From positions 186,001 through 250,000 of the forward strand of contig CANRJY010000001.1 in the NCBI GenBank assembly GCA_947631085.1: a DNA stretch of 64,000 nucleotides, written 5' to 3'. Shown in pieces: positions 53,245 through 62,068 of the stretch. How positions within the stretch are numbered: the first letter of the stretch is position 1; each line of letters opens with the position of its first letter. The notes under the pieces were generated by a model. It made no database searches. It was not told where the DNA came from and was given only the letters and a program-made list of their open reading frames with translations. Origin of the DNA: an uncultured Clostridia bacterium. GTDB lineage: Bacteria > Bacillota > Clostridia > UBA1381. The translations under genes and the position numbers were made by a program.

Positions 53245-54264
53245 ATGAATAAGCAAAAATTAAGAGCTGCCATATCGGATTTTTCCGATAATAAAAAAGC
53301 CAATACGGCATATTATGAAGAAAATTGGTCAGAGAGAAAAGAGCGCAAGGGGTACTATCAATCTTTCACCAAGCTCATTTGGGGAAATAAACAGTATATT
53401 GTGGACAAGCTTATTGCAGATAACGGTTTTGATACGCTTAAAAAGCAGTTATCCGAATTGCTTTACGGTACAAGCCCCATTGAAAAACGCTGGGACGTAT
53501 TTTTAAAAGCCGTTAAAGGTATGGGTCCCGCCACAATGAGCGAGCTGCTTACATATGCAAATCCTGAAGAATATGTTATTTTTAATAAAACAACGATCCT
53601 TTGTTTTACTTATTTCGATATACCTGATATGCCTAAATATAATTATCAGTATACCGGAAAAAAGTATGCCGAAGTGTGCAGAATCGCAAAAGAAATTTCA
53701 AAAGAGTTAAAAGAAGCGGGCGAGGAAAATTATGACCTCTTGGCGGTTGACTATTTCATGTGGGATGAAATTCTTCCCCTCGCGGAGAAAAAAGGGACAA
53801 ATACAGATGAATTGTCACCGAAGAAAGACAAACCTGTAAGCGACAAGGAATCAAAATCCTTGCATGATGAGATCAAGGATAAACTGGTTGAAATCGGGGC
53901 GCTTCTCGGTTTTGAAAGCCGTTCCGAAGTCAAAATTGCAACAGGCGCGATTGTAGACGCTGTTTGGGAAGCCAAAATCGGCAATATGGGCAAAGCTATA
54001 TATGTTTTTGAGGTGCAGTCTAAAGGTTCGATTGACAGCCTTATTCTGAATTTGAAAAAAGCGCAAAGTAACGCGGCGGTGCAAGCAGTCGTTGCTGTTG
54101 CCGACGAAGAACAGCTTGCAAAAATAATAAGCGAAAGCGCCGGCGTAATCGATGAAAAGTCTTTGAGAACGTGGGAGTCGGATGATGTTTTGGCTGTGTA
54201 TGATGCGCTTGTACGAGCGCATGAGTCTATCAATAAGCTTGCACTTGTGCCGGAAAGTTTTTAA
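53245..54264 (+). CDS. Uncharacterised protein with HhH-like and PD-(D/E)XK-like segments
   Basis: This 339-residue protein belongs to no family I can name. The N-terminal half contains a helix-hairpin-helix-like stretch (KAVKGMGPATMSELLTYANPEEYVIFNK in parts, about 88-118) similar to segments seen in front of some restriction-type proteins. The C-terminal half (about 210-330) has TGAIVDAVWEAKIG followed by AIYVFEVQSKGSIDSLILNL, an Asp ... Glu-x-Gln-x-Lys arrangement matching the PD-(D/E)XK nuclease core. It may be a DNA-binding endonuclease acting alone in defence or repair, which is inference. It has its own promoter, a structured leader and a GGAGAATT site. No methylase or ATPase partner is adjacent. 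Confidence 0.7.
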   Translation: MNKQKLRAAISDFSDNKKANTAYYEENWSERKERKGYYQSFTKLIWGNKQYIVDKLIADNGFDTLKKQLSELLYGTSPIEKRWDVFLKAVKGMGPATMSELLTYANPEEYVIFNKTTILCFTYFDIPDMPKYNYQYTGKKYAEVCRIAKEISKELKEAGEENYDLLAVDYFMWDEILPLAEKKGTNTDELSPKKDKPVSDKESKSLHDEIKDKLVEIGALLGFESRSEVKIATGAIVDAVWEAKIGNMGKAIYVFEVQSKGSIDSLILNLKKAQSNAAVQAVVAVADEEQLAKIISESAGVIDEKSLRTWESDDVLAVYDALVRAHESINKLALVPESF

Positions 54265-54296
54265 ATTGCCGAATGAAAAAAGAAACATATAGAAAA

Positions 54297-54329
54297 AACG
54301 GCATATCGCAGTTAAACCGATATGCCGTT
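54297..54329. terminator. Bidirectional terminator between the possible nuclease gene and rhaM
   Basis: Perfect 12-bp stem AACGGCATATCG/CGATATGCCGTT, followed on the minus strand by TTTTTTC. Confidence 0.85.
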
Positions 54330-54393
54330 TCCAACACCTAATCCGGCAGTCTAATATACTGCTAATGTTATGCCTCCCGAATCGGGGACAAAA

Positions 54394-54708
54394 TCAATCG
54401 AGATGGAACACCAAATCGAGATCGGTCGAAACGGGGCTGTTATCGGGATTTGTTTCCATGATATCAGCCATGAAATCCCACCATTTTCTGTTGATAGCCG
54501 TGTCCGCGCCCTTTGCCCACAGCTCCTCGTCCTCAATCTCTATGTAGCCGTAGAGAACCATTGTCTCCTTGTCGAGATAGATCGAGTAATTTTTTCCGCC
54601 GTGCTCGTGGATCATGTCGCGCATTTCGGGCCAAAGCTCGTTGTGGCGTTTTTCGTACTCGGCGGCCATACCGTCGTAGAGTTTCATTTTAAAACCTTTG
54701 TGAATCAT
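54394..54708 (-). CDS. rhaM: L-rhamnose mutarotase
   Basis: A 104-residue protein, exactly the usual length. It interconverts alpha and beta anomers of L-rhamnose. It shows AAEYEKRHNELWPEMRDMIHEHGGKNYSIYLDKE (in parts), the Trp pair RKWWDFMADIM and the C-terminal NPDNSPVSTDL signature close to E. coli RhaM. No rhaA, rhaB or rhaD is nearby, so it is isolated from the pathway; it lies 140 bases downstream of scfB. Confidence 0.93.
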   Translation of the reverse strand: MIHKGFKMKLYDGMAAEYEKRHNELWPEMRDMIHEHGGKNYSIYLDKETMVLYGYIEIEDEELWAKGADTAINRKWWDFMADIMETNPDNSPVSTDLDLVFHLD

Positions 54709-54850
54709 TTTATTAATCTCCTTTCTTTAATATATCCGCATTTTCATAAATCCGCCGAATATTTCGTTAAACAGGGCTTGAAGTATCGCATACGTCTGCG
54801 CCTTGTTTGCCTCATCTCGACGAATTTCTGAAAATGTTTTATATTTTCCG

Positions 54851-56224
54851 TTACATTAATTTTTTGTGAGCCTCTATCGCGATCGCGCATTCTACGCGCT
54901 TCTTCTCCATTTCGCACGCCAATTCGTACGGCTTGTTTATGTCGCCGTTGAAGTTGTACGCGTTCGCGCTGCAGCCGCCGCTGCAATAGAATTTCGCAAA
55001 GCAATCGCGGCATTTTTCCTTTGTGTAAATGTTCGATTTTTCAAACGCCTTGCTTATGCTCTCGTCAATTTTCCCGTCGTCGAGACTGCCCATTTTGAAG
55101 TCCTCATTACCTACAAACTGATGGCACGGATAAATATCGCCCTCGGGCGAAATTGCGAGATACTCATGTCCTGCGCCGCAGCCGGACAAACGCTTTATCG
55201 CGCACGGTCCCTGGTCGAGATCTATCATAAAATGGAAGAAATTGAACCAATTTCCCTCTTTGTATCGCTTTACATACTCCTTCGCAAGCGTCTCGTATTC
55301 CTCGAAAATACGCGGCAAATGCTCTGGCTTTAATGCGTATTCCTCTCCTTCCTCGGCAACGACCGGCTCAACGCTCGTCTGCTTGAAGCCCAAATCCGCC
55401 AAATGCAGAACGTCCTTAGAGAAGTCGAGGTTATACGCGGTAAACGTGCCGCGGACATAGTAATCGGTCTGATTGCGGCTCTCAGCCATGTCGATAAATT
55501 TCGGCAGAATGGAATCGTACGAGCCGCTTCCGTCAACGCGCGGGCGCATTCTGTCGTTGACCTCTTTGCGTCCGTCGATGCTCAGAACGATATTTGACAT
55601 ATTTTCGTTTATGTACTTTTTCTTTTTTTCGTCGAGCAGAATACCGTTCGTCGTAACGGTAAAGCGGAAATTCTTGCCGTGCTTCTTGCCCTCGGCTTTC
55701 GCGTAGTCGGTAATTTCCTTAACAACGTCAAAATTCATCAGCGGTTCGCCGCCGAAATAGTCTATCTCGATATTCCTCCGCGAGCCGCTGTTGGCGATTA
55801 CGAAATCTATCGCCTTCTTCCCGACCTCGGCGCTCATAAGGCAGCGCTTGCCGCCCTTGTACTCGCCCGTGTCGGCAAAGCAATATTTGCAGCGCAGGTT
55901 GCAGTCGTGCGCGATATGAAGGCAGAGCGCCTTGACGACCGACCGCTTGTTCCAGTTCGCGGCGATCTCGGCGTAGCTGTCCTCCGAAAAGAGCTGACCG
56001 CTCCTGTAAAGCTCGCATATTTCCGAATAGCTCTCGCGTATCTCCGCCTCGTCATACTTATCCTTCATGCACTCGATTATGTAATCGAGGCACGAGCTTT
56101 CCGGCATAAACGGCTCGAGCGTGCAGTCGAGCATATCGTACATGATATCGTCCACAACGTGCACCGCGCCGGAATAAATATCGAGCACGATATTCAAATC
56201 CAGTAATTTATATTTATGTATCAC
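54851..56224 (-). CDS. scfB: SCIFF peptide maturase, radical SAM/SPASM (ScfB)
   Basis: A 457-residue enzyme that forms thioether (sactionine-type) links in the SCIFF peptide encoded next door. An N-terminal peptide-recognition (RRE-like) domain (about 1-90) is followed by the radical SAM core with CNLRCKYC (Cys108, 112, 115), FGGEPLMNF, and a SPASM domain with extra cluster cysteines (GCGAGHEYLAISPEGDIYPCHQF and CRDCFAKFYCSGGC, in parts). The start is GTG at 56224 with a GGAGAG site. It lies 76 bases after scfA; a hairpin in that gap may set the ratio of peptide to enzyme. Confidence 0.95.
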   Translation of the reverse strand: MIHKYKLLDLNIVLDIYSGAVHVVDDIMYDMLDCTLEPFMPESSCLDYIIECMKDKYDEAEIRESYSEICELYRSGQLFSEDSYAEIAANWNKRSVVKALCLHIAHDCNLRCKYCFADTGEYKGGKRCLMSAEVGKKAIDFVIANSGSRRNIEIDYFGGEPLMNFDVVKEITDYAKAEGKKHGKNFRFTVTTNGILLDEKKKKYINENMSNIVLSIDGRKEVNDRMRPRVDGSGSYDSILPKFIDMAESRNQTDYYVRGTFTAYNLDFSKDVLHLADLGFKQTSVEPVVAEEGEEYALKPEHLPRIFEEYETLAKEYVKRYKEGNWFNFFHFMIDLDQGPCAIKRLSGCGAGHEYLAISPEGDIYPCHQFVGNEDFKMGSLDDGKIDESISKAFEKSNIYTKEKCRDCFAKFYCSGGCSANAYNFNGDINKPYELACEMEKKRVECAIAIEAHKKLM

Positions 56225-56250
56225 TTAAAATCTCTCCGTAATTAAGATAT

Positions 56251-56282
56251 AAGGAGCCGCCGCAAAACCGCGCCGACTCCTT
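56251..56282 (-). promoter_or_regulatory. Hairpin between scfA and scfB
   Basis: On the minus strand AAGGAG pairs with CTCCTT and an inner CGC with GCG, enclosing a GC-rich loop. No T run follows, so it is not a full terminator. It could act as a partial attenuator or an mRNA-processing site giving more peptide than enzyme. Confidence 0.45.
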
Positions 56283-56300
56283 CGAATCGTTTCTTTTTAA

Positions 56301-56444
56301 TCAGTCGTTATTCTCGCACTTCTGGTTAGCAACCGTGCAAGAAGTCTTGCAAGCCGACTGGCACGAGGTCTGGCACTCGCCGCAGCCGCCATGCTTAGCC
56401 GTTTCCTTTAAATTAGCCTTGTTTAATGTCTGTACATGTTTCAT
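56301..56444 (-). CDS. scfA: SCIFF peptide precursor (six cysteines in forty-five)
   Basis: A 47-residue ribosomal peptide. The leader is MKHVQTLNKANLKETAKHGG. The core carries six cysteines at residues 21, 24, 28, 32, 36 and 43, the defining pattern of SCIFF peptides. ATAGGAGGG precedes the ATG at 56444. It directly precedes the maturase scfB. The family is nearly universal in Clostridia, which supports the taxonomic reading; its biological role is not established. Confidence 0.96.
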   Translation of the reverse strand: MKHVQTLNKANLKETAKHGGCGECQTSCQSACKTSCTVANQKCENND

Positions 56445-56485
56445 ATTATTACCCTCCTATGATTTCTTAATTTACATACATCATA

Positions 56486-56513
56486 ATTATATCATAGATT
56501 TTCCCTTTTGAAA
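56486..56513 (-). promoter_or_regulatory. Promoter of scfA-scfB
   Basis: On the minus strand: -35 TTTCAA (56513-56508), 16-base spacer, -10 TATAAT (56491-56486). Confidence 0.7.
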
Positions 56514-56578
56514 AGGGGTTTTTGAAAAATTATTGAAAATATTTCATCTTGCTGTTACCGCCGAAATACAAAACCCCG

Positions 56579-57493
56579 TTATTCCTCGTCAAACAGAGCC
56601 TTTGCGAAATCATCCGGATTAAACAGCTGTAAATCGTCAACGCCCTCGCCCACTCCGATAAATTTTACCGGCATCGACTGCTCGCGCGAGATTGCTATTA
56701 CTATTCCGCCTTTCGCCGTACCGTCGAGCTTGGTGAGCACTATTCCCGTAATGTCCGCCGCCTCGGAGAACAGCTTCGCCTGGCTTACCGCGTTCTGTCC
56801 CGTCGTGGCGTCGAGTACGAGCAGCGTTTCACGGGAGCTGTCCGGCAGTTCTCGGTTGATTACGCGGCTTATCTTTTCAAGCTCCGCCATCAGGTTTTTC
56901 TTGTTGTGAAGCCTTCCCGCCGTGTCGCATATCAGCACGTCAACGCCGCGCGCCTTCGTAGCCGCGCACGCGTCGAACACAACCGCCGCCGGATCGCTGT
57001 TTTCTTGGTGCTTTATTATGTCGCAGCCCGCTCTCTGCGCCCATATATCGAGCTGATCGATCGCAGCCGCGCGGAACGTGTCCGCCGCCGCAAGCAATAC
57101 CGATTTTCCCTGTGATTTATAGTATGACGCGATTTTACCTATGCTTGTCGTTTTGCCCACACCGTTAACCCCTATAACGAGTATCACTGACGGGACGGTA
57201 TCAAGATGCATCTCGCAGTCCTGCTCGCGCAGAATATCGCTTATCACAGCCTGCAGCTCAACCTTTACCTCGTTGCCGTCGGTTATATGCTTGAGCTTCA
57301 CGCGCTCCCTCAGCCTTTCTATAATGTCCTCCGCCGTTTCAACGCCTATATCCGCCATTATCAGCGCTTCCTCAAGGCTTTCGAAAAGCTCGTCGTCAAC
57401 CTTTACAAACACGCTGAAAACGCTGTTTACCTGGTTTGATATAGCGTCGCTCGTTTTTTTCAGTCCCGCTTTTAATTTTTCAAATAATCCCAT
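56579..57493 (-). CDS. ftsY: Signal recognition particle receptor FtsY
   Basis: A 304-residue SRP GTPase that docks ribosome-SRP complexes at the membrane. The N domain is about 1-95. The G domain has GVNGVGKTTSIGKIA, DTFRAAAIDQL, CDTAGRLHNKKNLM and LTKLDGTAKGG. The acidic A domain is almost absent, as in many Firmicutes. It follows smc by 13 bases. Confidence 0.97.
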   Translation of the reverse strand: MGLFEKLKAGLKKTSDAISNQVNSVFSVFVKVDDELFESLEEALIMADIGVETAEDIIERLRERVKLKHITDGNEVKVELQAVISDILREQDCEMHLDTVPSVILVIGVNGVGKTTSIGKIASYYKSQGKSVLLAAADTFRAAAIDQLDIWAQRAGCDIIKHQENSDPAAVVFDACAATKARGVDVLICDTAGRLHNKKNLMAELEKISRVINRELPDSSRETLLVLDATTGQNAVSQAKLFSEAADITGIVLTKLDGTAKGGIVIAISREQSMPVKFIGVGEGVDDLQLFNPDDFAKALFDEE

Positions 57494-57506
57494 ATATACC
57501 TCATTC

Positions 57507-60500
57507 CTAACTTACCATTTCTCCGTCAACATCATCGATTTGCAGTGAAAGCAGCTTCGAGATCCCCTTTTCCTGCATTGTTACTCCATAGAGTATAGTC
57601 GCCGCCTCCATCGTGCCTCGGCGGTGCGTTATCACTATAAACTGCGTGTCCTCTATGTAATTTTTAAGATATGTGGCAAACCTCGCCACGTTTACGTCGT
57701 CAAGAGCCGCGTCGATCTCGTCAAGGATACAGAACGGCGTGGGTTTTACCCTGAGTATCGCGAACAGCAGCGCGATCGCAATAAACGATTTTTCTCCGCC
57801 CGAATAAAGGTTCAAATTCTGTCGGCTTTTACCCGGCAGCTGTATCTCGATTTCGATTCCGCTCTCCAGCACGTTATCGGGCTCCGACAGATACAGCCTG
57901 CCCTGTCCGCCGCCGAAAAGCTCTCTGAATACTTTTCCGAAACTGTCGTTTATTACTTCGAGCTGATCCGTAAACTTATCGCGCATTATATCCTCCGTCG
58001 AGGCTACAAGCTTTGTCAGATTCTCTTTCGCCTTTTCAAGGTCGGATTTTTGGGCACTGAGAAATTCAAAACGCTCCTTGACCTCTTTAAATTCCTCTAT
58101 CGCGTCCATATTTACGCTTCCGAGAGCCTTTAACTTCGCCTTTAACTCCGCGGCTCGCCGAACGGCTTCTTTTTCATCTTCCAACTCGCCGCGCAGCTCC
58201 TCCGCACCGCTCGGGGACAATTCATAATCCTCCCACAAATGATTGATTACGTTTTCGCGCTCCGTTTCAAGTTTTTCTCTGCGATTTTCAAGCCTTGACA
58301 ATTCCTGCTGCAAAGCGAGCAGCGTGTCCGTCAAATCCTTGTTCGAGGACTGCATTTTCTGAATATTCTCATTTACGCGCTGTTTACGCTCGTCCAAAGC
58401 TGATATTTCACTCTTTATATTTTCGGACTGACCGCGAAGCTTCTCTATCGAAGCCCTTTTGTTCACGATTTCCTCGCGGTAATCCTGTGTTTCGCGGTTT
58501 ATCCGTTCCTTTTCAAGCTCTTTTTGCGAAATTTCCTCGCCGCTTTGTTCTATTTCCCGCTTTGCCGTTTCTATGCCTGCCCGCAAAGCCTCTATATCCT
58601 TTTCTACGGAATTGAGCAGCAGCGTCCTGTCAACTATGCTCTGCGTTTTTTCCTCTTTTTCGGCGGATATTTCCGCGTATCTGCTCTCTTTTTCCTCAAT
58701 ACCCGCGTTGAGCGCCTCGGTGCGCTTTTCATCGTCGCGTATCGACTGCAAAATCGCGGCTATTTCATCGGATGATTCCGACAAATTCGATTCGATCTGC
58801 TCCAGCTCCGCTTTTAGTCCGGCTTCAGTATTTTCGCCCGTTTCGAGCGATTCCTTCAAATACACGGCGTTGTTTTTAAGCGTGAGTATTTCATCCTCGT
58901 AGCCGCGCATAATCGGCTCATACGCGGACAGCTGATCGTTTACCAGCGAAAGGTCGCGTTCCAGACTTTCCTTTTTTGCTTTCATCTCCCGTACATCGGC
59001 TGCCAATCGCGTCAAATCGCGGGAAAGCTCTTTTATTTCAGCGGCTCTCGATAAAAATCCGCTCTGCTTGTTCACGCTTCCGCCCGACATCGAGCCTCCG
59101 GCATTTAAAATATCGCCCTCGAGCGTCACAACTCTGAATTTATACCCAAACGCGCGGCTCATCGCTATGGCGTTGTCCATATTATCAACCACGACCGTGC
59201 GTCCCAGCAGGCTTTTCATAATTCCGTCGTACTTCTTATCATACGATATCAGCTCGCTTGCTATTCCGATAAATCCCGCGTATCTGCTTATCTCTCTGAC
59301 ATTATCGAGCGTTCTCCCGTTTACGGACGTGACCGGTAAAAACGTCGCGCGTCCCGCGTTTGTCCGCCTCAGATATTCAATCGCCTTTTTCGCATCGTTC
59401 TCCGACTCGACTATAATGTTTTGCATAGCGCCGCCGAGAGCTTGCTCTATGGCGGTCACATATTCGCGTTTTACATCTATAAGCCCTGAAACCGCGCCGT
59501 ATATCGCGAGCCTTTTAAGCTCGTCGGCTTTCAGCACCGCTTTTACGCTTTTCGCGTATCCCGCATAATCGTTTTCCATGCTCTCAAGCATTGTCTTTTT
59601 TGATGATTTTGAGCTTTGCTCAAGCTGCGCGGAGTTAAGCTTAACTGTTATATCGCTTATGTCGGCGCCGAGCCTGTCCGCGTTATCGCGGTGCTTTTCA
59701 ACGGATGCGCGCATTTTTTCAAGCTTCTGCGTTTTTTCAGACAGCTTTTCTTCGGTCTCTTTTATTTCATTCAGCTTGTTCTCAACTCCCGCGCGGAAGC
59801 TGCCGATTTCCGTTTCTACCGCCGCGCGCCGATCGAGAAAATTTTTGCGAAGGCTTTCCATACCGCTCATTTTCGCTTTTTTTGCCGCCGCGCTGTTCAT
59901 AAGCTCTATAATATCGCCTTTAAGAGAGTCTATTTCCGCGCGCAGCGCGTCCTGCATTTGAGCTATTTTTTCCGTTTCGGATTTCTCCGCGTCAAATTCA
60001 CCGTGTATACGCTTGCCCTCGTCTTGCTTTTCACTGATTTCTGCGTTCAGTCCGTCAATTTGGTTTTCGCGCTCAGCTATGCGTTTTTGCATAGCTTCTA
60101 TTTCATTATCTACACGTTCCGACAACGTGAAATTGTTTTCTATGTTATTTTCGGAAAGCGATATTTCCCGTTCCGCCTCGGAGATGAGACCTTCGTTTTC
60201 CATCAGCTTCATGCTCTTTTCGTCGCGCTCGCTGTCAATTTTTCTGTTTTCCGAATACAGCTCCGACATTTTCTTTTCTGCTTCGGATGACTTTGCCTTG
60301 CGCTCGGCAAGCTCCGCTGCAGCTCCGTCATAAAGCATGTCCGCCTTTTCGGACTCCGCCCTGTTCTTTTCAAGCGTAAGCATACTGAGATTTATATCGA
60401 GCCGCTTATATTCTCCGTACAGATCAAGATATTTGCGCGCCTTTTCCGACTGCCTTTTCAGCGGCCCTATCTGAGTTTCAAGCTCCGTTGTGATATCGCC

Positions 60501-61073
60501 TATTCTTATAAGATTTTCTTCGGTCGAGGCAAGCTTTCTCGCTGTTTCATCTCTTCTGTATTTATATTTCGCGACTCCCGCCGCCTCCTCGAACAGGCTT
60601 CTTCTGTCCTCAGCCTTTGTGGACAATATCTGTGCGACGTTGCCCTGACCGATTATCGAATATCCGTCGCGTCCGAGACCCGTATCCATGAAAAGCTCGT
60701 GAATATCCTTTAAACGACAATTAGCGCCGTTGATTCTGTATGCGCTCTCGCCGGAGCGGAACAGACGGCGCGTTACCGTGATTTCCTCGAAATCTATATT
60801 AAAAATATGCGTGCTGTTGTCAAGCACGAGGCTTACCTCGGCAAAATTAAGCGGTCTGCGCGCTTCGGTTCCCGCGAATATAACGTCCTGCATATTCGAA
60901 CCGCGTAAGGATTTCGCGCTCTTTTCGCCTATCACCCAGCGTATAGCGTCGGAAATATTGCTCTTTCCGCTGCCGTTCGGACCGACTACCGCCGTCGCGC
61001 CGTCGGTAAAATCAAGCACGGTCTTGTCCGCGAAGGACTTAAAGCCCTGCAATTCAAGTCTTTTTAAAAACAA
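57507..61073 (-). CDS. smc: Chromosome segregation protein SMC
   Basis: A 1,188-residue condensin ATPase. The head has Walker A GPNGSGKSNISDAIRWV (about 32-48), coiled coils run from about 170 to 500 and 660 to 1,000, and the hinge lies between (about 510-640, with AIYGAVSGLIDVKREYVTAIEQALGGAMQNIIV in parts). The C-terminal head has the signature LYSGGEKSFIAIALLFAIL and Walker B FCILDEIDAALDD. The start is TTG at 61073 with GAGGTG 8 bases upstream, overlapping the radical SAM gene by 10 bases. ScpA and ScpB are encoded at 8707-9965. Confidence 0.97.
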   Translation of the reverse strand: MFLKRLELQGFKSFADKTVLDFTDGATAVVGPNGSGKSNISDAIRWVIGEKSAKSLRGSNMQDVIFAGTEARRPLNFAEVSLVLDNSTHIFNIDFEEITVTRRLFRSGESAYRINGANCRLKDIHELFMDTGLGRDGYSIIGQGNVAQILSTKAEDRRSLFEEAAGVAKYKYRRDETARKLASTEENLIRIGDITTELETQIGPLKRQSEKARKYLDLYGEYKRLDINLSMLTLEKNRAESEKADMLYDGAAAELAERKAKSSEAEKKMSELYSENRKIDSERDEKSMKLMENEGLISEAEREISLSENNIENNFTLSERVDNEIEAMQKRIAERENQIDGLNAEISEKQDEGKRIHGEFDAEKSETEKIAQMQDALRAEIDSLKGDIIELMNSAAAKKAKMSGMESLRKNFLDRRAAVETEIGSFRAGVENKLNEIKETEEKLSEKTQKLEKMRASVEKHRDNADRLGADISDITVKLNSAQLEQSSKSSKKTMLESMENDYAGYAKSVKAVLKADELKRLAIYGAVSGLIDVKREYVTAIEQALGGAMQNIIVESENDAKKAIEYLRRTNAGRATFLPVTSVNGRTLDNVREISRYAGFIGIASELISYDKKYDGIMKSLLGRTVVVDNMDNAIAMSRAFGYKFRVVTLEGDILNAGGSMSGGSVNKQSGFLSRAAEIKELSRDLTRLAADVREMKAKKESLERDLSLVNDQLSAYEPIMRGYEDEILTLKNNAVYLKESLETGENTEAGLKAELEQIESNLSESSDEIAAILQSIRDDEKRTEALNAGIEEKESRYAEISAEKEEKTQSIVDRTLLLNSVEKDIEALRAGIETAKREIEQSGEEISQKELEKERINRETQDYREEIVNKRASIEKLRGQSENIKSEISALDERKQRVNENIQKMQSSNKDLTDTLLALQQELSRLENRREKLETERENVINHLWEDYELSPSGAEELRGELEDEKEAVRRAAELKAKLKALGSVNMDAIEEFKEVKERFEFLSAQKSDLEKAKENLTKLVASTEDIMRDKFTDQLEVINDSFGKVFRELFGGGQGRLYLSEPDNVLESGIEIEIQLPGKSRQNLNLYSGGEKSFIAIALLFAILRVKPTPFCILDEIDAALDDVNVARFATYLKNYIEDTQFIVITHRRGTMEAATILYGVTMQEKGISKLLSLQIDDVDGEMVS

Positions 61074-62068
61074 ACAAGTTTCACCTCGCCCTTTGACAGG
61101 CTCTCGTCGCCCGTCACTTTCAGGTCTATATTTTTTTCTGATTTTATCTTAATTACATTCGCTCTGCGGTTTCCGACCGCCTTTGAAATTTCGCGCGGAT
61201 TTACCGCGATAAGAGCGTTTCTTTCACAATTTTGTGTTGCATTTACAATTTTATCGTAATAAACCGCGCTCTCGACAAGCTCCCGAAACGCGCTGTGTAC
61301 AGGCCCCGCGACCACCGAGCCGTTTTCACATATCTCGTCCGTCGCCTGCAGTCCTATTCGTATAACGTTTATCCCGTTTTCCTCGAACATTATGAGAAGG
61401 CGTTTACATAATTCTACCGCTTCGTCTATGGTCTGCGGCTTGTATTTGCCCGAAAGGTACAGCTTTTCGAGGTATGTGTCCTTTATGGTGAGCGTCGGGT
61501 AGATCCGCACGATCGCGGGCTTAAGCGCGATAATTTGCTTCGCCGTTTCTGTCGAGCGTTCGGGTGTGTCGAGCGGCAAGCCCGTCATCATCTGAAGTCC
61601 GAGCGTGAACGGATAGCGCTTTATAAGCTCGACCGCTTTTATTACATCGGCGCGTGTATGACCGCGGTTCGACGCTTTTAAAACCTCGTCGTCCATCGAC
61701 TGCACGCCGAGTTCGATCGTTGTTACGCCGTATTTTTGCAGATTGTCGAGTATTTTCTCGGAAATATAATCGGGGCGCGTGGAAAGACGTATTCCGTCTA
61801 TCTCGCCGCGTTCGAGAAACTCATGCGCCGCCGATAACAACGCGCTCTGCTCGTCGATCGGTATTCCCGTGAAGCTGCCGCCGAAAAAAGCCGCTTCTAT
61901 GTATCTGTCGGTTTTCGGGAGCGTTTTTAGGTGCTGTGGGATTATCTCCGTCACGTCCGTCGGCGTGACCTCGCGGATCTCGCCCGTTATGCGCTTTTGG
62001 TTGCAGAAAACGCAGTCGAACGGACAGCCCTTGTGCGGCACGAAAATCGGGATATTGTACGTCCTCAT
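61064..62068 (-). CDS. Elp3-like radical SAM protein
   Basis: A 334-residue radical SAM enzyme with HKGCPFDCVFCNQKRITG (Cys-x3-Cys-x2-Cys), FGGSFTGI, GIRLSTRPDYI, ELGVQSMDDEVLKASNRGHT and LQMMTGLP, all typical of the Elp3-like subgroup but without the acetyltransferase domain. In clostridia it is regularly found between rnc and smc, as here. ATG overlaps the rnc stop (ATGA) and the end overlaps smc, so the three genes are coupled. The substrate is unknown; tRNA modification is a guess from the Elp3 relation. Confidence 0.9.
   Translation of the reverse strand: MRTYNIPIFVPHKGCPFDCVFCNQKRITGEIREVTPTDVTEIIPQHLKTLPKTDRYIEAAFFGGSFTGIPIDEQSALLSAAHEFLERGEIDGIRLSTRPDYISEKILDNLQKYGVTTIELGVQSMDDEVLKASNRGHTRADVIKAVELIKRYPFTLGLQMMTGLPLDTPERSTETAKQIIALKPAIVRIYPTLTIKDTYLEKLYLSGKYKPQTIDEAVELCKRLLIMFEENGINVIRIGLQATDEICENGSVVAGPVHSAFRELVESAVYYDKIVNATQNCERNALIAVNPREISKAVGNRRANVIKIKSEKNIDLKVTGDESLSKGEVKLVCF

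Noticed and set aside
59616-60290. Plus-strand ORF of 224 codons opposite smc
   Set aside because: It is the reverse-frame shadow of the smc coiled coil, rich in Phe/Arg/Ala and without a start context.
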